From positions 372,001 to 436,000 of the forward strand of contig JAHBBC010000031.1 of the NCBI GenBank assembly GCA_019915015.1: DNA of 64,000 nt. Direction: 5' to 3'. Below are positions 1 to 12,200 of this stretch, in pieces. A program made the translations under genes and the position numbers. Under the pieces are notes generated by a model. It was not told the DNA's origin and did not search any database. It was given only the letters and a program-made list of their open reading frames with translations. Origin of the DNA: Auriscalpium vulgare. Lineage: Eukaryota; Basidiomycota; Agaricomycetes; Russulales; Auriscalpiaceae. Within the stretch, counting starts at the first letter, position 1, and each line of letters begins with the position of its first letter.

Positions 1-1734
1 GAAAGGTCGGATAGCTCAGGCCCCCATTACTGAGAGCCACGGAAAGCGTGGCGTGCTTGAACGCCAGCTGCTCGCATTCGCGCAGATAGCTGCGCTCCAA
101 CTCTTCGGCAGAATCCCTGCCCTTCCCTTTGCCCTTTGCCTTCCCAGAGGATGAATCCGATGAAGAAGCCTGAGACGGACCATCAGAGAGAGGGAGATCG
201 CTCTTCCCGAGGACGTTCATCGCGCGTACGATGTCGTCCCGCGCCGCGATCATGTCGCCGCACAGGGATGTCGCCTTGATGGCCATGGATTCCACATCGG
301 CGTCGCCGCCGTCCAACAGCTGCGACGCACCCAAAAGAAACGCCTCGCTTTGCTTGACCACTTTCTTGAAGTGCGAGTACAGGGGCACCGTCCGTGAGAC
401 GCGCTTGTCCTTGGTCTTATCCCAGACGATTTCACCCTCTTCCCACATCCACACTTCAATGCCGCACGTTTTGTTCTTCTCCCACTGCGGGTCGATGAGG
501 ACGCCGACAGTGAGCTCACAGTCGGCGAGGCGGCGCAGGAGCTTGAGCGTCGCATAGTAGATCTCGCTCCGGGCGACCCAGTCGTTGACGGAGTCATTGC
601 GCAGGAGGCTGCCTAGCAGTTCCGGGAGGAGCGAGAGCGAGAGGAGATGCCTGAGGGTTTCGTGGGGAATGAGATCGAAGGCTTGAGCGTTTTCAGAGTC
701 AGGATCGGGCAGAAATGTCGTTATATTGGTGAATGCGCGGACGAGGAGTTCGTCCCAGTGCTCGGCGCTATTCTGCGCCTGCTTGCTGCGCGTGTCCACT
801 GACACAGCCGCGGCACCGCGCCTCGTGTTCTTGGGTAGACTGTATTCGACCCCACCCGTACCATACCCAGTGCCACCAGGACCCACTGTGTGAGCCACTT
901 TACTCGGGCGATGAGCTGCGGCGCGGGCAGCAGAGGTCTCCTTCTCGCCGATAGATAGACGATCGAAAGCGCCAAGGATCTCGAAGAGCGCAATTGCACG
1001 CACATTTGTGCAACATCTTTCGACGACACATTTGGAGTTTTTGAAGGTCCCTTTGCACTTAAGGTCGCATGTGAGGACTGCGAGACAGGACCTGCAGTGA
1101 TTTTTCTTGCACTTCTTGCATGGGAGGTGCAAGAGGCTGACGACCGACGGAGCAGGTGTGTGCACCGAGAATGTTGGCTGTATGGAGATATATATTAGAA
1201 ACAAGCAGGTTTTACGTGGTCGGGGGAGCGTACATAGCCTCGGGGTGACTTCAGCTTCCCCTTGCAACCTGGACATTGCCTGCCGCCCGTGAACAAATGT
1301 CGAGCCTGAGCGAGAGGAATGTCTGGTGTTTCATCTTCATTGAGGTTAGACGACGACGCATTATGCGAAGTTCCTGCAGCCACATTCTGGGGTATGCTAC
1401 CGCCGCTTGAGCGTAGCTGCCTTCCGCTACTGGATGCAAACGGCCCTGAGGGGCTTCAGTGGCGGACCACGTCCGGAAAGGCGTACAACTCACCGACATC
1501 CAAATGTATGTCGCTCGATATTTCCACTCGATCCTCAGCAGCTTCATTGTTCCATTCCTCTTGCAGCTGTCGCGCTAGGGCCTCGCTATCCTCCTGTTGC
1601 TTGATCTGCGCCAGAATGGCCGCGAGGTCATCATTCTCGTCATCCTGGCTATGTCTAGGGCGTTTCGTTGGCCGCCCTGGGGAGACTGATGCGTCGCTGA
1701 CAGGGTTAGAAACCCGTCTCTTCCTCGACACCAT
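1..1734 (-). CDS. Cysteine-rich ubiquitin-system-like protein (possible large E2/UBC protein), 3' end outside window
   Basis: The N-terminal part of a gene reading right to left; the C-terminus lies beyond base 1. Start ATG at 1734-1732 opens a basic, disordered N-terminus (MVSRKRRVSN...) with a Glu/Gln-rich helix. An intron (about 1483-1379) joins to a segment with CPGCKGKLKSPRG. A second intron (about 1224-1170) leads to a Cys/His cluster (LPCKKCKKNHCRSC, then TCDLKCKG), which looks like a RING/IBR-type zinc site. The long last exon is helical and includes LLRNDSVNDWVARSEIYYA and LLRRLADCELTVGVL. From memory this arrangement resembles large fungal proteins ending in a UBC (E2) core related to BIRC6/UBE2O. 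The UBC domain itself would lie off the window, so that assignment is inference. The gene is clear; the function is not. Confidence 0.6.
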
Positions 1735-2129
1735 CAGGAGCTCAACAAGGACTTATGTAAAAGGTGGTGACTGTGGTTCTGCAGACAGCTGACAACGTCT
1801 TCACCGCTAGCCTCGCCACGCGCGAGCACGTGGCCAACGCGTCGACTTCAGACCAGGCGGACGGCGCAGCGCGTATATCGATATCCAAACTTTGTTCTCT
1901 CGATATAATATACATACTGGCCAGTAACGACTGATGCAACAAGCCGGAAAACGAGGACTCGCGTGCGCATAGGAATTTCGTCGGCCGTCTCGGCATTCGA
2001 GTCCAGCCTGTCAGTCCGGACGGCATCCTGGGTAAGACGGCGCGACATAAATATCAAGGAGGATGGCAAGAATATACCCCAGTCGTCCCACATCTCTGCC
2101 ATCCGCACTTCTCAGACGTTAGACCCCCC

Positions 2130-2744
2130 ATGCCATCCATTCTCTCCCACGTCTGCATCTTCGCCATCCTCACCTTCGCGTCGTCCCGCGCGCATCCTCA
2201 CAACGACAGACGGCTGTCCAGCATACCCACAACAGTCCGGCCGCACCCCATCCGAGCACAGCTGGCTGCCCAGCCGTCCGTCTCCCTCGTATCACCCAAT
2301 TCCACCATCACCGCGGACCCCATAGCCTTCGACCGCCCCGACACCACGTCCCTGCAGGACCACATCCACATCATCGTCGCTGCAGTCCTAGCCCTCGTGC
2401 TTATCACCGCATGCTTCCTCATCATCCGCTACCTCGAGCGCATGCCCTTCCAGCGCCTGCGACGTCAGCCACCCGGAGCAACGACGGCGGTGCCAGCCCC
2501 GCCCGGCCTGGAGGCAGACACCAGCGCTGAGGGAATGAGAAGAGTGCAGTGGATGGCGCTGGGAGGGGCTGAGAGCTCGGGTGGTGACACGCGCTCACTA
2601 GGGGGGACGTTGCCCGAGAAGCCGCCGGCGGTCTACCTGCGGGAGAAGCTCCCGCTGTCGCCCATCGAGGGGGCGATGCCCATGCTGAAGTGCATGTCGA
2701 CGGACAGTTCTGGTTCGAGCTCGGAGGGAGACACGGGTGCGTAG
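2130..2744 (+). CDS. Predicted single-pass membrane protein of unknown function
   Basis: Intronless, 204 residues. Residues 1-21 (MPSILSHVCIFAILTFASSR) look like a signal peptide, so the mature N-terminus would face the lumen or outside. One strong transmembrane segment lies at about residues 75-97 (IIVAAVLALVLITACFLIIR), followed by a short basic stretch (RYLERMPFQRLRRQ). The remaining ~100 residues form a low-complexity cytosolic tail rich in Ser, Gly and Pro. I recognise no catalytic motif. The layout fits small fungal type I membrane proteins of the sensor or anchor kind, but no function can be assigned. The ATG is the only one that includes the whole hydrophobic N-terminus. Confidence 0.7.
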   Translation: MPSILSHVCIFAILTFASSRAHPHNDRRLSSIPTTVRPHPIRAQLAAQPSVSLVSPNSTITADPIAFDRPDTTSLQDHIHIIVAAVLALVLITACFLIIRYLERMPFQRLRRQPPGATTAVPAPPGLEADTSAEGMRRVQWMALGGAESSGGDTRSLGGTLPEKPPAVYLREKLPLSPIEGAMPMLKCMSTDSSGSSSEGDTGA

Positions 2745-2786
2745 GATGTGTTGCGTGGTACCGTTTCGTTTGTTTCCGGTGGCATT

Positions 2787-2826
2787 GTTTTCGTATTCGT
2801 TTTCGTATTCGTTTGCGTATTCATTT
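2787..2826. repeat. Short 12-bp tandem repeat in a 3' UTR
   Basis: About three degenerate copies of a unit like TTTTCGTATTCG lie 40-80 bases after the stop codon of the upstream membrane-protein gene. It is probably a neutral minisatellite in the 3' UTR. Confidence 0.7.
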
Positions 2827-3265
2827 TGTCTGACTTGTTTGTGAGCGGCAGTCATGCATGAACAGAGAGAGGGTGACTTGTCCCAGCAAAGGCGCTGTCT
2901 GGCTTCAGCGTCAGCATATATAGATCAAGAGGTCCGACCGGGGCAGCACATTCAGGCGTCGAACCATGTACGACGGTACGAGAAGTGTCAAACTGCGCTT
3001 GCATCAGCATAGTCTAAAACGGCAAGCGCAGATACTTCAGAGTCCATGATATGTAGACGTCGAGAGGGCCTCGAGCTGCGGGTACCGATGAAGAGGAGCT
3101 ACATAGTAGCTCATAGTCGATGGCAACTTGAAAGCGACTCAAAGTACCGTGCCGGATAAGGGAAGTGAACATCGGCACGGCAAGAGCCGAGACGGCGAGA
3201 GCAAGCGGCTGACGCTCCTCGAAGCGGACTACACAGAACACAGACCGTCCCTCCCTTGCACGGCC

Positions 3266-3272
3266 TATTTAA
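3266..3272 (+). promoter_or_regulatory. TATA-like box of the Ste20-type kinase gene
   Basis: TATTTAA about 170 bases before the kinase ATG, followed by an A-rich stretch that would suit a transcription start near 3295. No experimental start is known. Confidence 0.4.
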
Positions 3273-3441
3273 CCCTACAACACCCTTCAGCATTCAATAA
3301 AACGAACCTCGTCGCATCTTGATCCCAATTTCAACCAGGTTCAGCTCTTTGGTGCCGGCCCAACCCTGACCGCAGGCTGAACATAAGTAGCACAACACCG
3401 TGCACACCTGCTAGGGATATCCTCGCCACCTCTGCATATCC

Positions 3442-5633
3442 ATGGTGAGCCCCTTCCCATTCTCCACGTCCACGATCGTGTCTGATCGATACATGGGCCG
3501 TCCCGACCCTTCTCAGGACAACCCAAACTCAGATCCCGAGGAGTTTTATGTGAAGCAGGACAGGATCGGTGCGTCTCGCGGTTCATCTGCGGCGACAGAG
3601 TGGGATTGAGTCAGATGTGGAACTTATCAGGGAAGGGATCTTTCGGAGAAGTGTACAAAGGGTGCGTACTGCCTGTCTGGTCGCGTCTCGAGATTTCTGA
3701 CTCGCGTGCTTCAGCTATGATAAACGCACGCAGAAGACCGTGGCCATAAAGATCATAGACCTCGAGAGTGCGGAGGATGAGATCGAAGATATCCAACAGG
3801 AGATTCAAATACTGTCGCAGCTCGACTCTCCTCATGTCACCAAGTGCGCTCTCTGCCGTTGCTCAGGCGCATCAGCATCCGGGCTCTGACCTGTGCTCCG
3901 CGCCTCACAGATACCATGGGTCATATCTCAAGGGATCGAACCTTTGGATTGTAATGGAGTGAGTCCATGCTGCTTCAAGTTGCGCGTCGGGGCGGCGTTA
4001 ATAACATCCCTGCAGGTACTGCTCTGGTGGATCTTGTTCAGACCTTGTAAGCTCGTGGCGAGCTAGTTCTTCCGGCTCAGACTCAAGCTGGCTCGTAGAT
4101 GAAGCCAGGCGTCTTTCGAGAAGAATACATCGCCATCATCTTGCGCGAGCTTCTCCGCGGGCTGGACTACCTCCACACCGAGGGCAAGCTACATCGGGAT
4201 ATTAAAGGTATTTGCTTGTATCGCATCGTGGCTGCTCCCTCACAAAGCTTCCCTCAGCCGCTAATATCCTCCTCTCCGCTGGAGGCGAAGTGAAGCTGGC
4301 TGACTTTGGTGTCTCCGGGCAACTGTCTGGGACTCTGTCTGCTAAGAAGAACACCTTTGTTGGCACCCCGTATTGGATGTCACCCGAGGTGATCAAGCAA
4401 AGTGGGTATGATCATAAGGCCGATATATGGAGCTTAGGCATCACGGCCATCGAGCTTGCAAAGGGGGAGCCTCCATATGCCGAGCTTCATCCAATGAAGG
4501 TACGTCACTTGCCCCTCCAGGACCATGCTACGTCGATGGGAGCCAATGATTTGATCTTGACGTGCCGAGCATAGGTCCTCTTTCTCATCCCAAAGAACCC
4601 TCCGCCACAGCTCGATGTCAGCTTCTCCAAGTCTTTCCGTGAGTTTGTGTCATTCTGCCTTCAACGGGATCCGAAGGACGTATGTATTCACGTTTTTCAC
4701 ACCCCGAAAACTCCCGTTGATCGTTACCTGTATAGCGCCCATCAGCCCGCGACCTGTTGAGGCACAAATTCATTCGTCTCGCGAAAAAGACGAGCTATCT
4801 GACTGAACTCATCGAGCGTCACGAGCGATGGAAGGCGGAGGGCGGAGATCGCGCGGAGGAAGAGGCGCAGGATCGCGCTGAGGATTTGTGAGCAACGTGC
4901 CTTTTCTTATCTCCTCAACGACCTGCTTACATGTTTCGGTGGCAGATCCGGGTCCAATGATCCCGAGGATCTATGGGACTTTGGCACAGTCCGTAGTGCT
5001 GCGCGCACAGGAACGATCGGACGTACCCAGACGAACCCGGTCCAAGTCTCTGGACCGCCATTGACGTGGGAGTACAATGGCGGAACGACGCGGTCGCGGG
5101 GTTCGTCGGGCTCGGAGTCGTCGATGAGTAGCGGTGTTGCTCCTCGAAGAGGACTGAGCGCGGATACCAGCACCTCCGTCTCGTCGTCGCTTACTGCAAA
5201 GGGTGACCAGCTGCCGCCGTTGCCACCGTCGAACCCGCCGACGCCACGGAAGTTCGATCAACAAGCTACCGTGCGCCATGGCTCTGTTGGGACTGTGGAG
5301 GCTAAGGGCGTTCGCCGAGAATCATCGGACGACTACGACGACCTCGAGGACACTGACGATCATGTGCCCGACGACGATCTTCCGGATACCACAATGTTGG
5401 ACTCCGTAGTTTTACCTGCCATTGCCTCGGTAAGTCCTGTTGTATATGGTCGTTCGTGACGAGTCTGAGCTGCCACCTAGCTGTTCCCGCGCGTCTCGAC
5501 ACAGGAAGCGCGTATCGCGCTCAGCGCTCTCCAACGAGCCTTCACTGAAGCCGAGCGGACAATACCCGGCGTGACACTGGAGCTCGTCAACGAGATCGTT
5601 GATTCCGTCGAGCACGTCGAAGACGACCGTTAG
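3442..5633 (+). CDS. Ste20-family protein kinase, GCK-III type (Nak1/Kic1/Sid1/Don3-like)
   Basis: Ser/Thr kinase of 536 residues with the catalytic domain at the N-terminus. Exons: 3442-3568, 3631-3661, 3715-3843, 3911-3958, 4016-4046, 4099-4207, 4258-4499, 4575-4679, 4736-4887, 4946-5429, 5481-5633; the total divides by three and all junctions are GT-AG. Visible motifs are the Gly loop [34 protein letters not shown] and [12 protein letters not shown], so it should be active. The C-terminal half is low-complexity and acidic, and the last 50 residues are helical. By family, GCK-III kinases act upstream of NDR kinases in MOR/RAM or septation pathways controlling polarity and cell separation; the closest named relatives are S. 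pombe Nak1/Sid1, yeast Kic1 and Ustilago Don3. Which orthologue it is cannot be settled by eye. Confidence 0.92.
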
Positions 5634-5938
5634 TGGTGAGAGATGCTGAAGAATTGGATACGGACCTTGCTTCATGTTTGCTGTCTACTTCCTTGCTGCT
5701 CTCTTCGTACCCGCACTTCTTGCAATCACCTTTAGCCACCGAAGCCTCACTTTTAGTTCCACACTGTATCGTTGCCAGACATCTAACCTCGTCCATTCTG
5801 AGCGCGGCACGTGTATCCCCATCCTACCCATATACCAGACCCTCACGAGTCACATAATACGCGCTTCATGCTTGGCTATATCACATCACTGTACAGAATA
5901 TCCCTACATGTTTCGGCGTCCAATGCTCATATAGTTGT
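5634..5938. other. Convergent intergenic region
   Basis: Lies between the stop codons of the kinase (+) and AP-3 delta (-). It holds only presumed 3' UTRs; I see nothing else. Confidence 0.6.
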
Positions 5939-8900
5939 TCATTGAAGGCCCTCTAACTCTGCCGGACGCGTCCGCTTTTTCTTAGCACCCGGAGTGCCCT
6001 TCTTTTTGGCGCGCACCACCTTGATGGGCTCGGGCGTACCAGTGCGTGGCACCTCGTCCTCGATCACGTACTCTGGGAATGCTGGCGGCGCGGGGGCAGA
6101 CGCGCCGTTGGACAGGGGTGTGATCGGCCGCGAGGGTTTCTGGGACGGAGGCAGGGGTGGCAGAAGCACTGCGCCTTCGGGCATCTCACCGTCGCGGTCT
6201 ACGACAACCGGCTCCGCAGATATGTGCGCCGTGGACTCGCGGAGAAGGCTGGAGAAGTGGGGGCTCGCGGCAGAGTTGGCTGCGGGAAGTGGAGGCATGT
6301 CATCCAGATGCACGACTGGTATGGAATCGATGTCGTCTTGGTCGGGCCGTGATGGCGTCTTGTCGCCAATGTAGTAAGGGTCCTCGCGCTGCCGCTCTAA
6401 ACGGGCCAGTCGTTGCTGTAGTCGGGTGGGTTGATGTCGATCGGATGTCATAATACAAGTATCATGCGACTCACCTGCTCCCTTTCCGCTCGCTGCTCAG
6501 GTGTCTCCGGCGTTTCGGATGAAGTCAACACCACCCTTTCACCACCCTTCCTACTACTGTTCTTTGCGGCCTTCCCTTCTTTAGCCTTCGCTTTGCCCTT
6601 GCCTTTTGACTTGCCTTTCTTCAGTAGTAAGTCGTCATCGACGGCCACTGACGCTGGTTCCAGGAAGGTATCTTTCGGCGGAGGGACGATCCACGCGTCC
6701 AAATCCAAGCCTTCTGGGACGGGGACGTTGTTTTGCGCAGCTAGATTGACGGGGTTGAGTTCGTACAGGGAAAACAGCGGGTTGACGAGCAATAAGCTTT
6801 TGGGGTATATTGGGTCTTCCGCGCTAGTCTCGAAGCCCCCGTCGATCGCAATTATAGAGTCTGTGCGAGGACGGAAGGAGTTGATGTCTGCGCGGACAAA
6901 GGAAAAGAGCTGTAGGGCGTTTGCTGCCTGCGCAAAAGTTTAGTGCCGTTCTGGAGCAAAGCCCACAAGCATTTGACGTACCCGCTCCTGGACTTCGATA
7001 TCAGCGCTGGCGGCGAATTCCCTCATGCAGCCTATGATGGTATCCACGACATCTTTCACCTTCGGCAAATCGTCATTATCCCACTGCTTAGACAGTCCTG
7101 CGGCCCAGACTCCGAACAACTTGACCGAAGCTTGAAGATATACGGCAATGGTCTCCGGAGCTAGGGTTGAGATCTGGGGTTGGAGAAGATACTGCAGCAG
7201 CTTGTGTGGCTCGGAAATTTCGCTACATTGCCATCGTCAGGAGTGAAAGCACATGCAGAGGAGATATGAATATGCGCACCTGCTATTCTCACCAACAATC
7301 CAGGCAGCCGCCCAAAGAACCTCGGCGCAGCTACCTTCCTCTCTAGCATTGCGAAGAAGCGTATCGTCGCTCAACAAACGAATCATCAACTCCACCGCCC
7401 ATCGGCGTACTGCTCGCACGCGGCTGACTACGTCAACAAGCTGATCTCTGATCTCCTTGCCAATGTCCACGTTTGCCACATATGACAAGTCCACGAGGAC
7501 GGAGAGGTACCATTGGAAGTCGGCCACGTTGGCGTACGTGTCCTGCGAACAAATCTCAACAATGCGCTGGGAGAGCGTAAGGCGGTAGGCTGATGATTGG
7601 GAAGGCGAAAGAGGTGATATGACGGATGAAGGGGAGGTCACGTTTGCGAGCGACTGTGTGGCGGAAGGAAGGGCGGTCGATGGATCTGGTCGGACGAGAT
7701 GGGAGAGAAGTTGCTGTGCGATGGACTGAAGGTTGTCTGGAGTGACCTATACGTCACATGCCTGTGAGGGTTCCGATCACACGTAGGTAAGAACAGCACC
7801 CACCATTGCTGTGATGAGGTCAAGTGCGCGCATGCGAATGCTGATGTCTTGATCATTTACACTGGTCATGATCACATCTTGGTATTTTGCAACAAGATGT
7901 GGATGTGACGGGACGATCTTGACAAGAGCAAGCAGCGCGATGTACTTCACTGTGAGTGCAGAGTCAGCTCAGTGTCAAATCACCTGTCTGAAGAACGCAC
8001 AGTTCTGATCTGGATCCTGCAAGAATGCTGCCAGCTTCGTGACACACATTTCTGCCAGAGAGTTTCCAGAGTGCATCTGTAGCATACCACCGACTATACA
8101 AGTGTGAACACACTCGTATAGTAACGATATGGCAGGCGTGGTCGAAATCAATTCTGTTATTGGCGGTTGCAGCTTCCGGACCAATCGGGGTTCGTAAGGA
8201 GAAAGAAAACCAAACTAGACAAATGTGAATGCTCTGACGTGTGCTTGCACGCTCCACGGAACTGACCAGCTTGATCAGCTTAATGAGCATCCAGTTGTTC
8301 GACGAAGTCGTGAGCAGACGGAATAGTTGAGGGGCTAATGGAAGGTAGTCCTGAGGATTCCTGCGGACAAGCTCACAGAGAACGTTGATAGTGGCCGAAA
8401 CGACTCCTGTGTCGCGCAAGGTCTGAGCTATTCGACAAAAGCAGAAGAGCTAGGCACGTACCCTGGTCTGGGTCGTCAAGCTTCTCTTTCATCCGCGTGA
8501 GGGCAAAGGCGGTGGCGTCGGGATACTTGACCAAGGCCTTGTATACTGCAATGACCGCCCTCTTCCGGATGTGAGGTCGCGAATGGTTGAGCATTGCAAC
8601 TAAGTCATGGGACAGATCTCGGGCGAGGTCCGGAGACACGAAGTGTGAGAGACCGTTGAGACTGATAGCGATGTCGCCCGGGTTTGATACGAGGTCCTGA
8701 AGAGCATGAGCATTAGAGAGTCACCCGGCAGTGACGTCCTCACCTTCTTCAAAAGGTTCGTCGTGAGCATGAGTACATCCGTGTCAGGCCCAAACGATTG
8801 GGAGGCAGCGAGGTAGCCCACGCTCTTGAGATGATACTTAGGCGACGACATAACTTCCACGACATTAAATGAGGCCCAGCTCATGTCATAACCAAGCATG

Positions 8901-9114
8901 TCTAGCTGAAGCAGCAGGGCAGTTCAGACAGACTCGGCAATGCAGAGGGCACACGTACGTATGTGAGCTTGAGAATCGCCCCAGCCTTCAACTCCATGTC
9001 CTTGCTCCTGATCTCCTTCCTGATCTCATCAACGGCTTGCGCTATGAACTTGGCCTCGTCCTTCTTGTTTGCCCGGAGGCCGCGAATGAGGTCTTGCAGA
9101 GTGCGCTCCCACAT
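5939..9114 (-). CDS. APL5: AP-3 adaptor complex subunit delta
   Basis: Large subunit of the AP-3 coat, which sorts cargo from Golgi/endosomes to the vacuole by the ALP route. The start (MWERTLQDLIRGLRANKKDE) and the following solenoid (AKFIAQAVDEIRKEIRSKD, YDMSWASFNVVEVMSS, RKRAVIAVYKALVKYPDA) are the standard adaptin-delta N-terminus. Roughly ten introns interrupt the gene. The trunk is followed by a charged hinge with GKSKGKGKAKAKEGKAAK and a short basic C-terminus (KKKGTPGAKKKRTRP) with no ear domain, as is usual in fungal AP-3 delta. Start at 9114 is chosen because it gives the conserved N-terminus. Its promoter is shared with the Zip2-like gene: the two ATGs are only 111 bases apart. Confidence 0.93.
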
Positions 9115-9225
9115 GACATCGGCTTGGTGGGGGTATCGTCAGAGGAAAGAAAAATCCGACGACTGCCTGCAACAGGAGGCGTGGCGACAAAGTCGAAAGA
9201 GAGAGAGAGGAAGGTGTACGGTAGA

Positions 9226-12200
9226 ATGCAGTCGGTGGTGCGCAAGTTGTGGACTCCCGCGCCCGGAGGCGGACCGGACGCGCAGGCGTCACTTGCTGTC
9301 GACTTGCATGAGCGCGCCCCATTTTCCTCCGACCTCTCAATGATTTTCGACGAAGACGCATCGGACGCACATGCTCACATACACCGCCTGCTTGACGACC
9401 ACGTCTACGCACACCTCACCGCTGACTTCCATAATTGGACTAACTTGCACGTCTACAAGGTCTGCTCTCTGGTCCTATCTACTTCATCCCAGCGCACCGC
9501 ACCTGTAGATATAACCTGAACAGTATTTGACTGTTCTCTAGGTGCTCTCAAAGGGTCTAGTACCAATATCTATCATCGATCGCCATTCATTCGCTCCTCA
9601 GACCGACCCTCTTGATAATCTCTTGAAAACCCACTTCACTGTCGACCCACTACATCTGGAGGAGAAACTTACTACGGAGAAAGATGCCGCACAGCTACTC
9701 AAGGACTGCTTCCAACCGAAGCTTACATGGAAACTCGACGATGTCTGGGTGCGAGGCTCACAATACGAATGTATGCGCCCGTTTTTATCCCAGTTATTTA
9801 CATGGCTTATAAGGCGGCACCCAGTCAACTACGAAAAGTCGCTTGTTTCTCCCGCGTATTCGGCTCTCAGTCACCGTGCCATCACTAACACACCAGATCC
9901 GGGATTTACTGGAATGCTGGAGCAACTCCCTCAGTCGTCTCGAGAAGTTGTCGCAAATATTGGGATGGTCAACATCAACGTCCAAGAGCCAGAAGATGTG
10001 AATTATGCCTTGCGTGATTTTCTGTGAGTTAGAAATACAGATTGTACCCGACAGATATGTGGGCTTTACTGGATTTCTAGAGATGTGCGGTTCAGCGTGG
10101 ATGCCGTCACGAGTATGGCTGCAAGAGAAGCCATCCGCGACAATCCTTTTCGAGCCCCGCCTCTCGAAGAGGCTCACGTATCCAGCCCTTCGCAATCTCT
10201 CTTTCGATGCGCTTCTCCGCCTTACGTTGTCCCAGAGCTGGAGCAGCCTCCAGTCTTCCCAAGGTCACGTCTGTCGGGATCAAGAGCCCTTCCTTCGGAG
10301 CCCAGGACTGCTAATGACCCGAAGTCATTGGCCGACTTGCCTATCATGCTTTCCTTGATTGATGTCCCAAGCTCAGACCCCGATAGCCCACTACAGAACA
10401 CAGTCACCGTCAATGGCTGGCGTACACTCGCTCTCTTATTCCAGCCACCAGCATATTGACTTCTTGTAATGCAGAAGCCTATGCGATATCGTCATCCCCG
10501 TCATCTACACCCGGACTTGATGACGGCACGAGTGATATGGACGAGCTGTTTATGCCTTCACCAAACCCAAAGTTGCCTCCGATAAATCGGTTAATGAATG
10601 CTAAGATGGGTGAGCCGTTTACTCAGTCATTGTGAATTTACTCATACGTATGCATAGATGAAATGCTGATGCCGAGAGAGACGAGTCTTGACGGTCGCCA
10701 ATTTTTACCCGAAGCCAATGGTGAAGGACAGAGGTTCGTCATCTTGGCCTCTTACGCCTTCGTTTAGTTGATTGTATGCAGCCTTGCCCCATTCCTCGGA
10801 AATTTTGGGCTGCCAGGAGTCGTCACATCCCGACCGTCTTCGCATGGATTTTCCCCCAGCAAAGCGCTAGCCCAGCCGCCCACCGCTTTCACGAACGATG
10901 GAGAAAATTTTGAACAATATATGAGGGACTTACTCGCCTGTATCCCCGACGATCCCATGGAGCTTGTCATGCGCGAGCCACTTGACGAGGCAGAGGACTA
11001 TCTGATGGAAGGTGCGTTCTCAGGCTGTCGTAATTCTGCTAGGAATGCAAAACACAAAACGTACCTCAGTTCCAAAATTACCTCCACCCACTGAACATTG
11101 TCCGTCTACCTTGCTCCCAGTCGATCTCGCATCACTGGTTTGCAAATCGTCAAACAACTCTACAAACCCGTCGTCGATTGATTTGAGTTTCATCAAACCA
11201 GTGAAGGGATTCAAATCGCTCAACCTTGAGCTTTCCTGGGTGTCAGTTCTTTCTTTTCTTGGTCTGTGCGCTGAGGTGACAGTAAAGTGGCAGACCCGTC
11301 AAAATCAAGGCGCTTCCCCACAGCGAAGTGGCTCAAGCAGACTCGATCGGAGACGCCACGTTGATTGAGGCGGCCGGCTCTTCCGATGAGGGCATTGCCG
11401 CAGGACTTCTCGCTCAGAGTCTCTGCGAGGAATCTCTGCTCGATCAAGAGTCAGATCTGAATCGTCTTTTAACTCAACTCGCTACCCCCTACTCGGACGA
11501 GCAAGCTGTGGCTGCTATGGCGCTCTGTCACTTCGACGCGGCCGCTGGATTGATCCTTACGCGCGACGAGCGGCGGAGAGCGGCGCGACTGAATGGTACA
11601 GACGACCTCCACAACGATGAAGGATGGGATGCTTGCGAGACTGAGCATACAGCATCTCCTTCCCAAAAACGACAGAAGATGGAGGTAGTTGACCGGGACA
11701 CCCCGACGACGTCCTCAGAGCTTCTTCGGGGCACCTCGGTGCACGCACTCGACCGTCCTCTTCATCATGACCTCGTTCAATGGTCGACCCCGCAATGCGA
11801 AGCAATGAACTCGATCGTGAACTCGCATTCAAGTCATCGGCACCATGGACGCCCTCTGTTCGCAGACGACGTCGACAACCCCGCCATGACGGAACTGTTC
11901 TCGCCTTACACTTCCCACGAGCCGGATCTCGCGGATTACACAGACTCCTTCATTCCATTGTCACTGGACAGTGCCCATCCCCGTTCCGCCGCTCAGTCTC
12001 AATCCGGGGGGTCTGCCGATCCTACTCTTCTCAGCGCTGCTCCAATACAGGCTCTACAAGCATCGGTACTCGAGGATACTCCATCCGGTGTTCCTGGAAT
12101 TTATCCTATGAACGGTCACGAGGACACTGGATCGCAATACGAACCGGGTGCAATCGTCCAGACTATTCCCGCGAAACCATATCGTCACGCCCTGTCCGAG

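Larger units (their letters stand above)
2745..3441. other. Intergenic region, 3' UTR and kinase promoter
   Basis: No convincing gene. It holds the 3' UTR of the upstream membrane-protein gene with a short 12-bp repeat (2787-2826), an isolated TATA-like stretch near 2918, and the promoter of the Ste20-type kinase with a TATTTAA box near 3266. A 75-codon minus-strand frame (3014-3241) has no recognisable features and is not called. Confidence 0.6.

Noticed and set aside
3014..3241. 75-codon minus-strand frame in the kinase promoter region
   Set aside because: No domain, signal or splice support; the region is better explained as promoter.
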